The notes under the pieces were generated by a model, which had not been told where the DNA came from, did no database searches, and saw only the letters and a list, made by a program, of their open reading frames with translations. From a bacterium (GTDB lineage: Bacteria; Pseudomonadota; Alphaproteobacteria; Caulobacterales; Caulobacteraceae), in NCBI GenBank assembly GCA_030824495.1, contig JAVBXP010000039.1:1-64000 (forward strand): DNA of 64,000 nucleotides. The letters run 5' to 3'. This document shows, piece after piece, positions 41,367-49,272 of the stretch. How positions within the stretch are numbered: position 1 is the first letter of the stretch; every line of letters begins with the position of its first letter. The position numbers and the translations under genes were made by a program.

Positions 41367-42782
41367 ATGGATTTCCACTCCGACTACACCATGACCATCG
41401 GCGGCGAGGCCGTTCGCGGCGGGGCGACGATCGACGTGGTCAATCCGGCGACGGGCCAGACCTTCGCGACGGCTCCAGACTGTAGTCGTGACCAGCTGGA
41501 CTCTGCGGTGGCTGCGGCGCGAACGGCGTTCAAGACCTGGCGGAAGGTTCCGATCGAGGAGCGGCAGGCGTTGGTGCGCAAGGCCGGCGAAACGCTGATG
41601 GCGCATGCCGAGGAGCTGGGCCGGCTGTTCACCCAGGAGCAGGGGCGGCCCGTCGACGCCGCCAAGCAGGAAATCCAAGGCGCCGGCGGCTGGCTGCAGG
41701 CGGTGTCAAAGATGACGCCGCCGGTGCATGTCTCCGAGGACTCGGCGACCCAATTCATCGAAACCCGCTACGTGCCGCTGGGCGTGGTCTGCGCCATCGC
41801 GCCGTGGAACTTCCCGGTCAGTCTGGCCATGTGGAAGGTCGCCCCGGCCCTGGTGGCGGGCAACACCATGGTGCTGAAGCCCTCGCCCTTCACCCCGCTC
41901 TGCACGCTGAAGATCGGCGAGCTGTTCCGCGACATCTTCCCGCCCGGCGTGTTCAACGTCATCAGCGGCGGCGATGATCTCGGCCCCTGGATGACCGGCC
42001 ATCCGGGCTTCGACAAGATCTCCTTCACTGGCTCGACCGAGACCGGAAAGCGGGTGATGGAGAGCGCGGCCAAGGATCTCAAGCGCCTCACCCTGGAGCT
42101 CGGCGGCAACGATGCGGCCATCGTCATGCCCGACGTCGATCTGGACGCGGTGGCGCAGAAGATCTTCTTCGGCGCCTTCTTCAACACCGCCCAGATCTGC
42201 GTGGCGACCAAGCGGCTCTACGTCCACGAGGACGTCTATGACGGCCTGCGCGATCGCCTGGCCGGGATCGCCGCGGCGGTGAAGGTCGGCGACGGCGGCG
42301 AGCAGGGCACGGTGCTGGGGCCGATCCAGAACAAGCGCCAGTACGACCGGGTGATGGACCTGCTGGATGACGCCAAGGCCAACAACCTGACCCTGATCCA
42401 GGGCGGGGCGGTTCCGGAAGGCGGCTACTTCGTGCCCGTCACTATCGTGGACAATCCGCCCGAGAATTCGCGCGTCGTGCAGGAGGAGGCGTTTGGTCCG
42501 ATCCTGCCGATGCTGAAGTTCGCCGATATCGACGAGGTGATCGATCGCGCCAACGACAGCGAGTACGGCTTGGCCGGGGCGGTCTGGTCCAAGGATATCG
42601 ACCAGGCGATGTCCATCGCCCGGCGGATGGAGACCGGCACGGTGTGGATCAACCAGAACCTGAACTTGCGGCCCGACACCCCGTTCGCGGGCCGCAAGAA
42701 CAGCGGCTTTGGCATCGAGAACGGCATGGACGGCCTGCTGGAGTATATGGCGCCCCAAGCCATGTACGTCGCCAAGGGCTGA
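41367..42782 (+). CDS. NAD(P)-dependent aldehyde dehydrogenase
   Basis: A 471-residue ALDH oxidising an aldehyde to an acid. Key parts: VNPATGQTFATAP near the N-terminus, the NAD-site PWNFPVSLAMWKVAPALVAGNTMVLKPS, FTGSTETGKRVM, catalytic Glu region LELGGNDAAIV, catalytic Cys in FFNTAQICVATKRLYV, and EEAFGPILPMLKF. FAGRKNSGFGIENGMDGLLEYMAP closes it. It resembles the betaine/aryl-type aldehyde dehydrogenases. It is 280 bp upstream of a TetR gene; no operon partner is evident. With the P450 and enoyl-CoA hydratase downstream it could serve alkane or terpenoid breakdown, but this is inference. Confidence 0.94.
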   Translation: MDFHSDYTMTIGGEAVRGGATIDVVNPATGQTFATAPDCSRDQLDSAVAAARTAFKTWRKVPIEERQALVRKAGETLMAHAEELGRLFTQEQGRPVDAAKQEIQGAGGWLQAVSKMTPPVHVSEDSATQFIETRYVPLGVVCAIAPWNFPVSLAMWKVAPALVAGNTMVLKPSPFTPLCTLKIGELFRDIFPPGVFNVISGGDDLGPWMTGHPGFDKISFTGSTETGKRVMESAAKDLKRLTLELGGNDAAIVMPDVDLDAVAQKIFFGAFFNTAQICVATKRLYVHEDVYDGLRDRLAGIAAAVKVGDGGEQGTVLGPIQNKRQYDRVMDLLDDAKANNLTLIQGGAVPEGGYFVPVTIVDNPPENSRVVQEEAFGPILPMLKFADIDEVIDRANDSEYGLAGAVWSKDIDQAMSIARRMETGTVWINQNLNLRPDTPFAGRKNSGFGIENGMDGLLEYMAPQAMYVAKG

Positions 42783-43062
42783 GGGCCGCGGCCTAGCGCT
42801 TCGGGAGGTGATCAAGGCCAGACCGCGCCTTATCACCCAGTCGTGTCTGATCGGCGACGCCAGCCAAAACATGTGGCGCTGCTTGTCATTCAGATGCTGC
42901 TAAAGGGAACGCCAAGATTTGTCGGGTCCCGTAATTTCGGGCTCTCGGCTCTCTCGGTTTGACAATGTTCTTTGGGTCTCAAGCGGCATGTTTGTAAGGG
43001 CTGCAAACACGGTTCGGAATTGCTTCGCGGCTGCATCGATCTTCCAGGTCGGGGAGCGGTAG

Positions 43063-43695
43063 GTGGCGATGTCAGGCGAGGACAGAGCCCTCAGGTCGGG
43101 CGACGAGGCGAAGTCGCGATACCGGTACGCATCGCACGAGACCCATGGCCTGAAAGCCAAGGCGATGTCGGCGGCGGCCCATATCCTCGACACGCGCGGG
43201 ATCGAGGAACTCAACCTGCGAGCCATCGCCGAGAAGGCCGGCATCGGCATCGCCTCCATGTACCACTACTTCGACAACAAGGAGGGCATCCTCCTGAGCC
43301 TTGGGGTGATGGGCTTCGAAGACCTTCGGCGCGACATCCTCGGCACCCTTACCGATGACAATTCTCTCTCGCCGATCGGCGCCAGCGCGGCGGTCTTCTT
43401 TCGTTTCGCCGAGACGAGGTCCGAACTCTTTTCACTGATGTTCAACCAGCGACTGCTGGCTCGCCACGAGGCGCTGCGTGACGCGGAGAACCGGACATTT
43501 GTCGCGCATGAGGCCGTCGTTTATTCCGACGAACGAATTCCAGCTCTGCATCGCCAAGGCGCGGCCTACGCCCTCTGGGCTCTAGCCCGGGGAATGGCGG
43601 CGATCATGTCGTCTCAACCGGATGGCAAACTGCCGCCGGAGTTGACTGAGAGGCTCATGTCCGGCGCAGGCTACCTGATCAGCCATCCGGACTAG
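43063..43695 (+). CDS. TetR/AcrR family transcriptional regulator
   Basis: A 210-residue regulator. The HTH domain is at about residues 28-75 (HGLKAKAMSAAAHILDTRGIEELNLRAIAEKAGIGIASMYHYFDNKEGILL), preceded by a 25-residue polar extension longer than usual. The C-domain carries AAVFFRFAETRSELFSLMFNQRLL. The GTG at 43063 has GGGGAG six bases upstream; the ATG at 43069 is also possible. It is convergent with the TBDR gene at 43814, and operator-like dyads occur at the TBDR promoter, so it may regulate the TBDR/MFS pair. Confidence 0.9.
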   Translation: MAMSGEDRALRSGDEAKSRYRYASHETHGLKAKAMSAAAHILDTRGIEELNLRAIAEKAGIGIASMYHYFDNKEGILLSLGVMGFEDLRRDILGTLTDDNSLSPIGASAAVFFRFAETRSELFSLMFNQRLLARHEALRDAENRTFVAHEAVVYSDERIPALHRQGAAYALWALARGMAAIMSSQPDGKLPPELTERLMSGAGYLISHPD

Positions 43696-43727
43696 GCGTT
43701 CGCGCGAGCCTGTTCCGGCAAGAAAAA

Positions 43728-43751
43728 TGCGAGCAGCGTGAGCTGCTCGCA
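43728..43751 (-). terminator. intrinsic terminator for the TBDR gene (minus strand)
   Basis: TGCGAGCAGC (43728-43737) and GCTGCTCGCA (43742-43751) form a perfect 10-bp stem with a GTGA loop. Read on the minus strand it is followed by TTTTT (complement of 43723-43727), giving a classical terminator about 60 bp after the TBDR stop. It may also stop the TetR transcript from the other side. Confidence 0.82.
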
Positions 43752-43813
43752 GAGGGGTGGAGATCGGTGCGCCGGGCGCCGGGTCGCTCGACGAGGGACC
43801 CGGCTAAGACCCG

Positions 43814-46387
43814 TCAGAAGCGGTACTGGAGTTCGACCCCGTAGGTCCGCGGGAAGATCAGGCTGACCTGGCGGCGAGCGCCGACCGCGGTGGGGCTGGT
43901 GGGGCTTGCCACCGAGCTGCCGAAGCCGACCTCGTCGGTCACGTTCTTCACGAAGCCGATCATCGTGTAGCGGCTGGCCGCATCACGCCACAGCACCCGC
44001 ACGTCGCCCGTCGTGAAGGACGGCGAACGGTAGAGCGGGTTGTTGAACAGCGACGAGCTTTGAGCGTCCGTATAGGTCGCGGTTCCGCTGAAGGTCAGCG
44101 AGCCGGGCTCGAAGTCGATGGTGTAGGTCGCGCCCACCGTCACCTTGTTGTGGGGCGACAGCGGCAGGTCGTTGCCGACCACGGTCTGCAGAACCCGGCC
44201 GTTGGCGGCAGGCCCAACCGGCTGGGCGCCGGGCGCCTTGGCGAGCGGATCGACGGTGTCGACGAAGCAGCAGCCGGTATCGAGCTCGGTGTTCAGATAG
44301 GCGTAGTTCACGAAGAACTGCAGATCGCGAACCGGCGACCATTGGGTCTCCAGCTCCAGGCCCCAAACCGTGGCGTCGAGGTTCAGGAACTGCGTGGCGG
44401 TGATCGAGCCCAGCGGCACCGTCAGCGGGGCCTGGAAGCCCTGGTAGTCGGTGTAGAAGAGCGCGCTGTTGATCTGCAGCTGACCGCCGAAGGTCTTCTT
44501 CGCGCCGATTTCGTACGAGTTCACGTACTCCGGATCGGCATAGGGATCGGGCGAAAGGCCGTTCGAACCCAGCCAGCCGCCGGCCTTGTACCCGCGGGAA
44601 TAGCGCGCATAGAGGTTGGTGCTGGAATCGGGCCGCCATTGCAGCGCCAGGGTGCCGGTGAGGGCGTCCCAGTCGCCGGACAGGTCACGCCGCAGGCCGC
44701 CGCCCGGGTTGGCCTTCAGGTTGGCGGTCAGCGGATTGGCCGCGCAGGAGGCCAGGGTGGTCCCGCCGCAAATCTGCTGGGTCGTCACGTCCACGGCGTA
44801 GCCCTGAGCGATCGCCGGCGGCAGGGCCGCGCCGAACGCCATGGCGATGCTTGGATTGCGCGCCACATAGCGAGCGATGTCGTAGCCCGACTTTTCATCC
44901 TTCGTGTAGCGGAGGCCGGCCGTCAGGGTCCAACCTTCGGCGAACTTCCAGTCGACCTGACCGAACGCCGCGTACGACTTGGTTTCCAGGTGACCGTCGA
45001 CATAGAGGAACGCGCCGTTCGGATTGGGGCTGGACGGCGTGCCTTGGAGCGTCAGCGGCTGGAACATCGAGAGGTCGCCGACCACCCGAATGCCCTGCGG
45101 CTGATCGTAGTCCTGGGCGTACTGGTAGAGGCCGACGATCCAGTTCAGGTCGCCATCGCCGCTCGAGGAGAGGTTGATCTCGTTCGACAGCCAGCTCTGG
45201 CGCTCTTCGTAGAAGGTGCGCGCGTCGGTGGACACGTTGGTCGCGACGAAGGGCGCCCCGGAGCCGGCGTTGACCAGGATGTTCTGCGGCGCGGTGCGGC
45301 CGGAGAGGTCGGAGTCCGTCGAGGTGAAGTAGTTGTACTGCTGATACCCACCCAGATATTTCAGCGTCGCCCAACCGAGGTCGGTCGTCACGTCGAAGTG
45401 CAGGCGGTGGTGATCCTTGAGCGAGCCGCGCGCGGGCGAGTTGGCGTTCTGGACGTAGGGATCGGTGACGCCGGGGTTCGGCGCGGTCAAGCCGTAGGTC
45501 GTGTTGTAGTAGAGGGCGCTGGTGCCAGCCCCGCTCAATGACGTGGTGTCATAGGGCGAGATGTTGTTGGCGAAGGTGTTGCCGACGCCGTAGCTGTCGT
45601 CCCAGTCGAACTTCGTATAGCGCAGGCGCGCGGTGGTGTTGTCGCCGAGGTCGGCTTCAAGCTGCGCCTCGAAGGTGTAGCGCTTGATTCCGGCTGCGTT
45701 TCCGCCTGACCCGATATTGTCGATGAAGCCCTTGTTGCGGCGCTCCGTCGAGGCGCCGAGCAGGAAGCGCAGGTTGTCGAGTATCGGCCCGCGAACCATG
45801 GCGTCCAGGCGGTAGCTTTCGAAGTTGCCGACCATGGCGCGGACTTCGCCATTGAAATCTTCCGTCGGGCGCTTGGACACGATGTTCATCGCGCCGCCGA
45901 TCGAGTTGCGGCCGTAGAGCGTGCCCTGCGGCCCGCGCAGCACCTCGGTGCGTTCGATGAACAGCGAAGGTGTGGACGCGTCGGTCATCGAGTTGGAGAA
46001 GATGCCGTCCGAATAGAGCGCCACCGAGGGATCGGTGCCGATGGCGTTGGTCAGTCGGCCAAGCCCGCGGATCGACATGCGGTCGTTGTTTGTATAGCTG
46101 AGGCTTGGCGTGATGCGGGCGAGATCCTCGACCGTATTCACCCCGAGCACGTCGCGCTTTTCGCTGGTGTAGGCCGAGACCGCCACCGGGATGCTCTGCA
46201 AGCTCTGCTCGCGCTTCTCGGCCGTCACGACAATTTCTTCGACCATTGGGGCGTCGTCAGACACCTGGGCGAAGGCCTGTGGGCTGATCGCGCAGATTGC
46301 AGCGATCGACGCGCCCATAATCAATCCGCTCCGCAGCCGCTGCCGGAACATCGGCGCACGGCTCGGCTCGTTACTCGTGGAAAACAA
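43814..46387 (-). CDS. TonB-dependent receptor
   Basis: An 857-residue outer-membrane receptor. Start is a TTG at 46387 with GGGAGG five bases upstream; the next choice is the ATG at 46351. Signal peptide FRQRLRSGLIMGASIAAICA...AFAQ, TonB box VEEIVVTAEKREQSLQSIPVAVSAY, plug with DRMSIRGLGRLTNAIGTDPSVALYSDG and EVLRGPQGTLYGRNSIGGAMNIVSKRP, and a barrel ending FPRTYGVELQYRF. The plug motifs put it in the large 'iron complex / terpenoid' TBDR group of sphingomonads and Caulobacter. It is divergent from an MFS symporter gene, and two dyads lie in the shared 295-bp region. Confidence 0.95.
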   Translation of the reverse strand: MFSTSNEPSRAPMFRQRLRSGLIMGASIAAICAISPQAFAQVSDDAPMVEEIVVTAEKREQSLQSIPVAVSAYTSEKRDVLGVNTVEDLARITPSLSYTNNDRMSIRGLGRLTNAIGTDPSVALYSDGIFSNSMTDASTPSLFIERTEVLRGPQGTLYGRNSIGGAMNIVSKRPTEDFNGEVRAMVGNFESYRLDAMVRGPILDNLRFLLGASTERRNKGFIDNIGSGGNAAGIKRYTFEAQLEADLGDNTTARLRYTKFDWDDSYGVGNTFANNISPYDTTSLSGAGTSALYYNTTYGLTAPNPGVTDPYVQNANSPARGSLKDHHRLHFDVTTDLGWATLKYLGGYQQYNYFTSTDSDLSGRTAPQNILVNAGSGAPFVATNVSTDARTFYEERQSWLSNEINLSSSGDGDLNWIVGLYQYAQDYDQPQGIRVVGDLSMFQPLTLQGTPSSPNPNGAFLYVDGHLETKSYAAFGQVDWKFAEGWTLTAGLRYTKDEKSGYDIARYVARNPSIAMAFGAALPPAIAQGYAVDVTTQQICGGTTLASCAANPLTANLKANPGGGLRRDLSGDWDALTGTLALQWRPDSSTNLYARYSRGYKAGGWLGSNGLSPDPYADPEYVNSYEIGAKKTFGGQLQINSALFYTDYQGFQAPLTVPLGSITATQFLNLDATVWGLELETQWSPVRDLQFFVNYAYLNTELDTGCCFVDTVDPLAKAPGAQPVGPAANGRVLQTVVGNDLPLSPHNKVTVGATYTIDFEPGSLTFSGTATYTDAQSSSLFNNPLYRSPSFTTGDVRVLWRDAASRYTMIGFVKNVTDEVGFGSSVASPTSPTAVGARRQVSLIFPRTYGVELQYRF

Positions 46388-46437
46388 CTAATCCTCCCTG
46401 GATCTGATTCTGTTCGTTGGACCGGACGAGAAGGGGC

Positions 46438-46452
46438 TCGAATGACGTTCGA
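46438..46452. promoter_or_regulatory. TCGAATGACGTTCGA, operator-like dyad 1 between TBDR and MFS genes
   Basis: An imperfect palindrome with TCGAA and TTCGA arms around TGACG. It agrees in 12 of 15 bases with TGGAACGATGTTCGA at 46514-46528. It lies 51 bp ahead of the TBDR start. The two sites share the form GAA-N-GA-N-GTTCGA. Confidence 0.55.
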
Positions 46453-46513
46453 AAAGCCTTTGTGCGTATGACGCGACGGAAGGCGGGCGGCCGGTTTTTC
46501 GGCGTCGCGCTTG

Positions 46514-46528
46514 TGGAACGATGTTCGA
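46514..46528. promoter_or_regulatory. TGGAACGATGTTCGA, operator-like dyad 2 between TBDR and MFS genes
   Basis: The second copy, with GAAC and GTTC arms. Together with the site at 46438 it suggests binding by one dimeric regulator that controls the divergent receptor and symporter. The regulator may be the TetR protein encoded at 43063. Confidence 0.5.
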
Positions 46529-46682
46529 AGCTCGCAGGTCGATGAAGCAGCGGGGAGGCTTCCAGGCGTCGAGACCTTGAGAGTGCTGCGTGGCGGCCGG
46601 TTCTTTCCGATCGCGGCCGACCGAAAGACCAAGAGCGCCGGTCCACCACGAACCCGCGCCGAACCCAGGGGAGTGTCTACGC

Positions 46683-48107
46683 GTGACTCAGGCTGCTTCG
46701 TCACCGGCCAAGCGGGTGCCCTTTCTCACCGCCCTGGCCTTCGCGGCCACCGCTCTGCCGGTCGCGGCGGTCGGGATCGCCATGGCGGTCTACTTGCCCC
46801 GCCACTATGCGAGCCACCTGGGGATCGACCTGGCCGTCGTCGGGGCGGCGTTTTTCATCGTCCGCATGATCGATATCCCGGTCGACGGCCTGCTGGGCTG
46901 GTCGATGGACAAGACCCGGACGCGATGGGGCCGCTACCGGCTATGGACCATCCTGGGCGCCCCGATCCTGATGTTGGGGGTCTATTTTCTGTTCCTTCCG
47001 CCGTCCGGAGTGGGGCGGAATTACCTGATATTCTGGGTGCTTATCCTCTATTTGGGCAACTCGATCCTGGCGCTGTCCCATGCGGCCTGGGCCGCGACCC
47101 TCGCACCTCAATACAATGACCGGTCCCGCGTCTTCGCCATCATGACGGCGGTGGGCGTGGTCGGCGCCGCGAGCGTGCTGGCGATCCCCATCGTCAATGA
47201 GGCGCGGGGCGTTTCCGACGCCGGCAATGTCGCGATGATGGGGTGGCTGATCATCGCGCTCGCGCCGATCACCGCGGCGATCGTTGTCTGGAAGACGCCG
47301 GAGAAGATTGCGCCTGAGGCGCCAGGCGACGAGTTCCGCCTGCGAGACTACGGCGCGCTCATCATGCGGCCGGCCTTTGCGCGGATATTGCTCGCCGACC
47401 TCTGCCTGTCGCTTGGGCCGGGCTGGATGAGCGCCACCTACCTGTTCTTCTTCACCGACAGCCGGGGCTTTACGACCGGGCAGGCCAGTATCCTGCTGGC
47501 GGCCTACTTCCTGGCGGGCATCGTCGGGGCGCCGCTGATGGGCCGGCTGGCCATGCGGATTTCCAAGCATCGGACCGTCATGGTCGCCACGACGCTGTAC
47601 TCGCTGACCCTGGTGTCCCTGATCGCCCTTCCGAAGGGCAATCTGATGGTGGCGATCATCCCGCTGTTTATCGCCGGGGTGATGGCGTCGGGGTTCAATC
47701 TGCTGACCCGGGCGATGACCGCCGACATCGCCGACGAGATCCGGCTGGAGCACGGCAAGGAGCGCTCGGGGCTGCTCTACGCGATCACCACAATGACGAG
47801 CAAGATCGCCGGCGCGTTCTCGATCGGCCTGACGTTCTTCGTGCTGTCGAAGGTTGGATATGACGCGGCTGACGGCGCCAGGAACACCGCCCAGGCGATC
47901 CACAATCTGGAGCTCGTCTTCCTGGTTGGTCCGGTGGTGTTCGTGATGCTGGGGGGCGCGTGCATGATCGGCTATGGCCTGGACGCCATTCGCCACGCCG
48001 ACATCCGCAGCCAACTGGACGCGCGCGATGCGCTCTATGACGAGGCGCCGATCGTCGAGAGCCTGACCGGGGAGGCGGCGATCGCCAGCCTGCCGCCTCG
48101 CAAGTAA
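46683..48107 (+). CDS. MFS symporter of the GPH (MelB-like) family
   Basis: A 474-residue transporter with about 12 membrane helices. The GPH signature region is FFIVRMIDIPVDGLLGWSMDKTRTRWGRYRLWTILGAP, where the first Asp residues bind the coupling cation and sugar. VFAIMTAVGVVGAASVLAIP and GIVGAPLMGRLAMRISKHRTVM are further family features. A GTG start at 46683 has AGGGGAG ten bases upstream. Known members import glycosides, uronides or similar with H+ or Na+. Divergent from the TBDR gene, it could move the same compound across the inner membrane, as outer- and inner-membrane steps of one route. Confidence 0.9.
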   Translation: MTQAASSPAKRVPFLTALAFAATALPVAAVGIAMAVYLPRHYASHLGIDLAVVGAAFFIVRMIDIPVDGLLGWSMDKTRTRWGRYRLWTILGAPILMLGVYFLFLPPSGVGRNYLIFWVLILYLGNSILALSHAAWAATLAPQYNDRSRVFAIMTAVGVVGAASVLAIPIVNEARGVSDAGNVAMMGWLIIALAPITAAIVVWKTPEKIAPEAPGDEFRLRDYGALIMRPAFARILLADLCLSLGPGWMSATYLFFFTDSRGFTTGQASILLAAYFLAGIVGAPLMGRLAMRISKHRTVMVATTLYSLTLVSLIALPKGNLMVAIIPLFIAGVMASGFNLLTRAMTADIADEIRLEHGKERSGLLYAITTMTSKIAGAFSIGLTFFVLSKVGYDAADGARNTAQAIHNLELVFLVGPVVFVMLGGACMIGYGLDAIRHADIRSQLDARDALYDEAPIVESLTGEAAIASLPPRK

Positions 48108-48214
48108 AGCCGCGCCCGCCTGAGTTTGGATCACGGCGACGGCTGCTGGACGCCGAGCCGTCTTCCATGTTCAGTTTGCCCCCGCGACCAAGACAAGCCT
48201 GCCGAAGGGGACCT

Positions 48215-49090
48215 ATGACCTACAAGACCCTGACCTGGGAGGTGGCCGACCGCGTCCTCACCCTCACCCTGAATCGGCCAGACCAGCTCAACGCCTTCAC
48301 GGTGGAGATGGCGCACGAACTGATCGACGCCTTCGAGCGCGCCAGCGAGGACGATGCGGTGGGCGCCGTGGTGGTGACGGGCGCCGGCCGAGCGTTCTGC
48401 GCCGGGATGGACCTGTCTTCGAGCGGCAACGTGTTCGGACTGGACGAAAGCCTGCGCCCGACCCTCGCCGACATGCGAGAGCGGCGCGACGATCCGGCGA
48501 TCCGTGATGGAGTGCGCGACACCGGCGGCCGGGTGACGCTGGCGATATACAACTGCAAAAAGCCGGTGATCGGCGCGATCAACGGCGCGGCGGTCGGCAT
48601 CGGCGCGACCATGACGCTGGCCATGGATATCCGCATGGCGTCCGAGAAAGCGCGGATCGGCTTTGTGTTCGGCAAGCTGGGCGTCGTGCCTGAGGCTTGT
48701 TCAAGCTGGTTTCTGCCGAGACTCGTGGGACCGCAACAGGCGCTGGAGTGGGTGCTGTCGGCGGAAATCTTCGATGCGGCGGAGGGGTTGCGCGGCGGTC
48801 TTCTGCGGTCGGTTCATCCGCCGGAGGAGCTGCTCAGCGCCGCTCACGCCCTGGCCCGCAAGTTTATCGACGGCCGCTCGCCGGTCGCCGTGGCCTTGGC
48901 TCGCCAGATGATGCTGCGCAACAGCGCCCAGCCACATCCCACGGCGGCGCACGAGGTGGACTCCCTGGCGATGTTCTACACCAGCCTGGGAGATGGCAAG
49001 GAGGGCGTGGCCGCCTTCCTTGAAAAACGCGAACCACGCTTCGATGGCCGCGCTTCGCAGATGCCCGCCTTCTTCCCGTGGGACGCCTAG
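48215..49090 (+). CDS. enoyl-CoA hydratase/isomerase family protein
   Basis: A 291-residue crotonase-fold protein. The oxyanion-hole segments are GAGRAFCAGMDLSSSG and KKPVIGAINGAAVGIGATM. GKLGVVPEACSSWFLPRLVG holds the catalytic Glu position. The ATG at 48215 follows AAGGGGA. It hydrates enoyl-CoA in beta-oxidation-like pathways. A C-terminal SLGDGKEGVAAFLEKREPRFDGR is typical. It follows the symporter gene by 107 bp, so a common operon is possible but not certain. Confidence 0.93.
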   Translation: MTYKTLTWEVADRVLTLTLNRPDQLNAFTVEMAHELIDAFERASEDDAVGAVVVTGAGRAFCAGMDLSSSGNVFGLDESLRPTLADMRERRDDPAIRDGVRDTGGRVTLAIYNCKKPVIGAINGAAVGIGATMTLAMDIRMASEKARIGFVFGKLGVVPEACSSWFLPRLVGPQQALEWVLSAEIFDAAEGLRGGLLRSVHPPEELLSAAHALARKFIDGRSPVAVALARQMMLRNSAQPHPTAAHEVDSLAMFYTSLGDGKEGVAAFLEKREPRFDGRASQMPAFFPWDA

Positions 49091-49272
49091 CGCGAGATTC
49101 CGGAGCGGCGCCGGCGTGAAAGGCTGGCGCCCAGGCTCATATCCCCCCCCGGCTGGCGGCCTATTCTCGACCTGATGGGCCGGCTTCGGCGGCGATTAGT
49201 TCAGTTGATTGTGGCGCTTCAGTAAACGCTCAGTCTGTAGCATAGTGAGGCTGCTGGATACGGGGGGTTCCC

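Noticed and set aside
44060..45541. 493-codon plus frame inside the TBDR gene
   Set aside because: Antisense to a TonB receptor with all family motifs; no ribosome-binding site.
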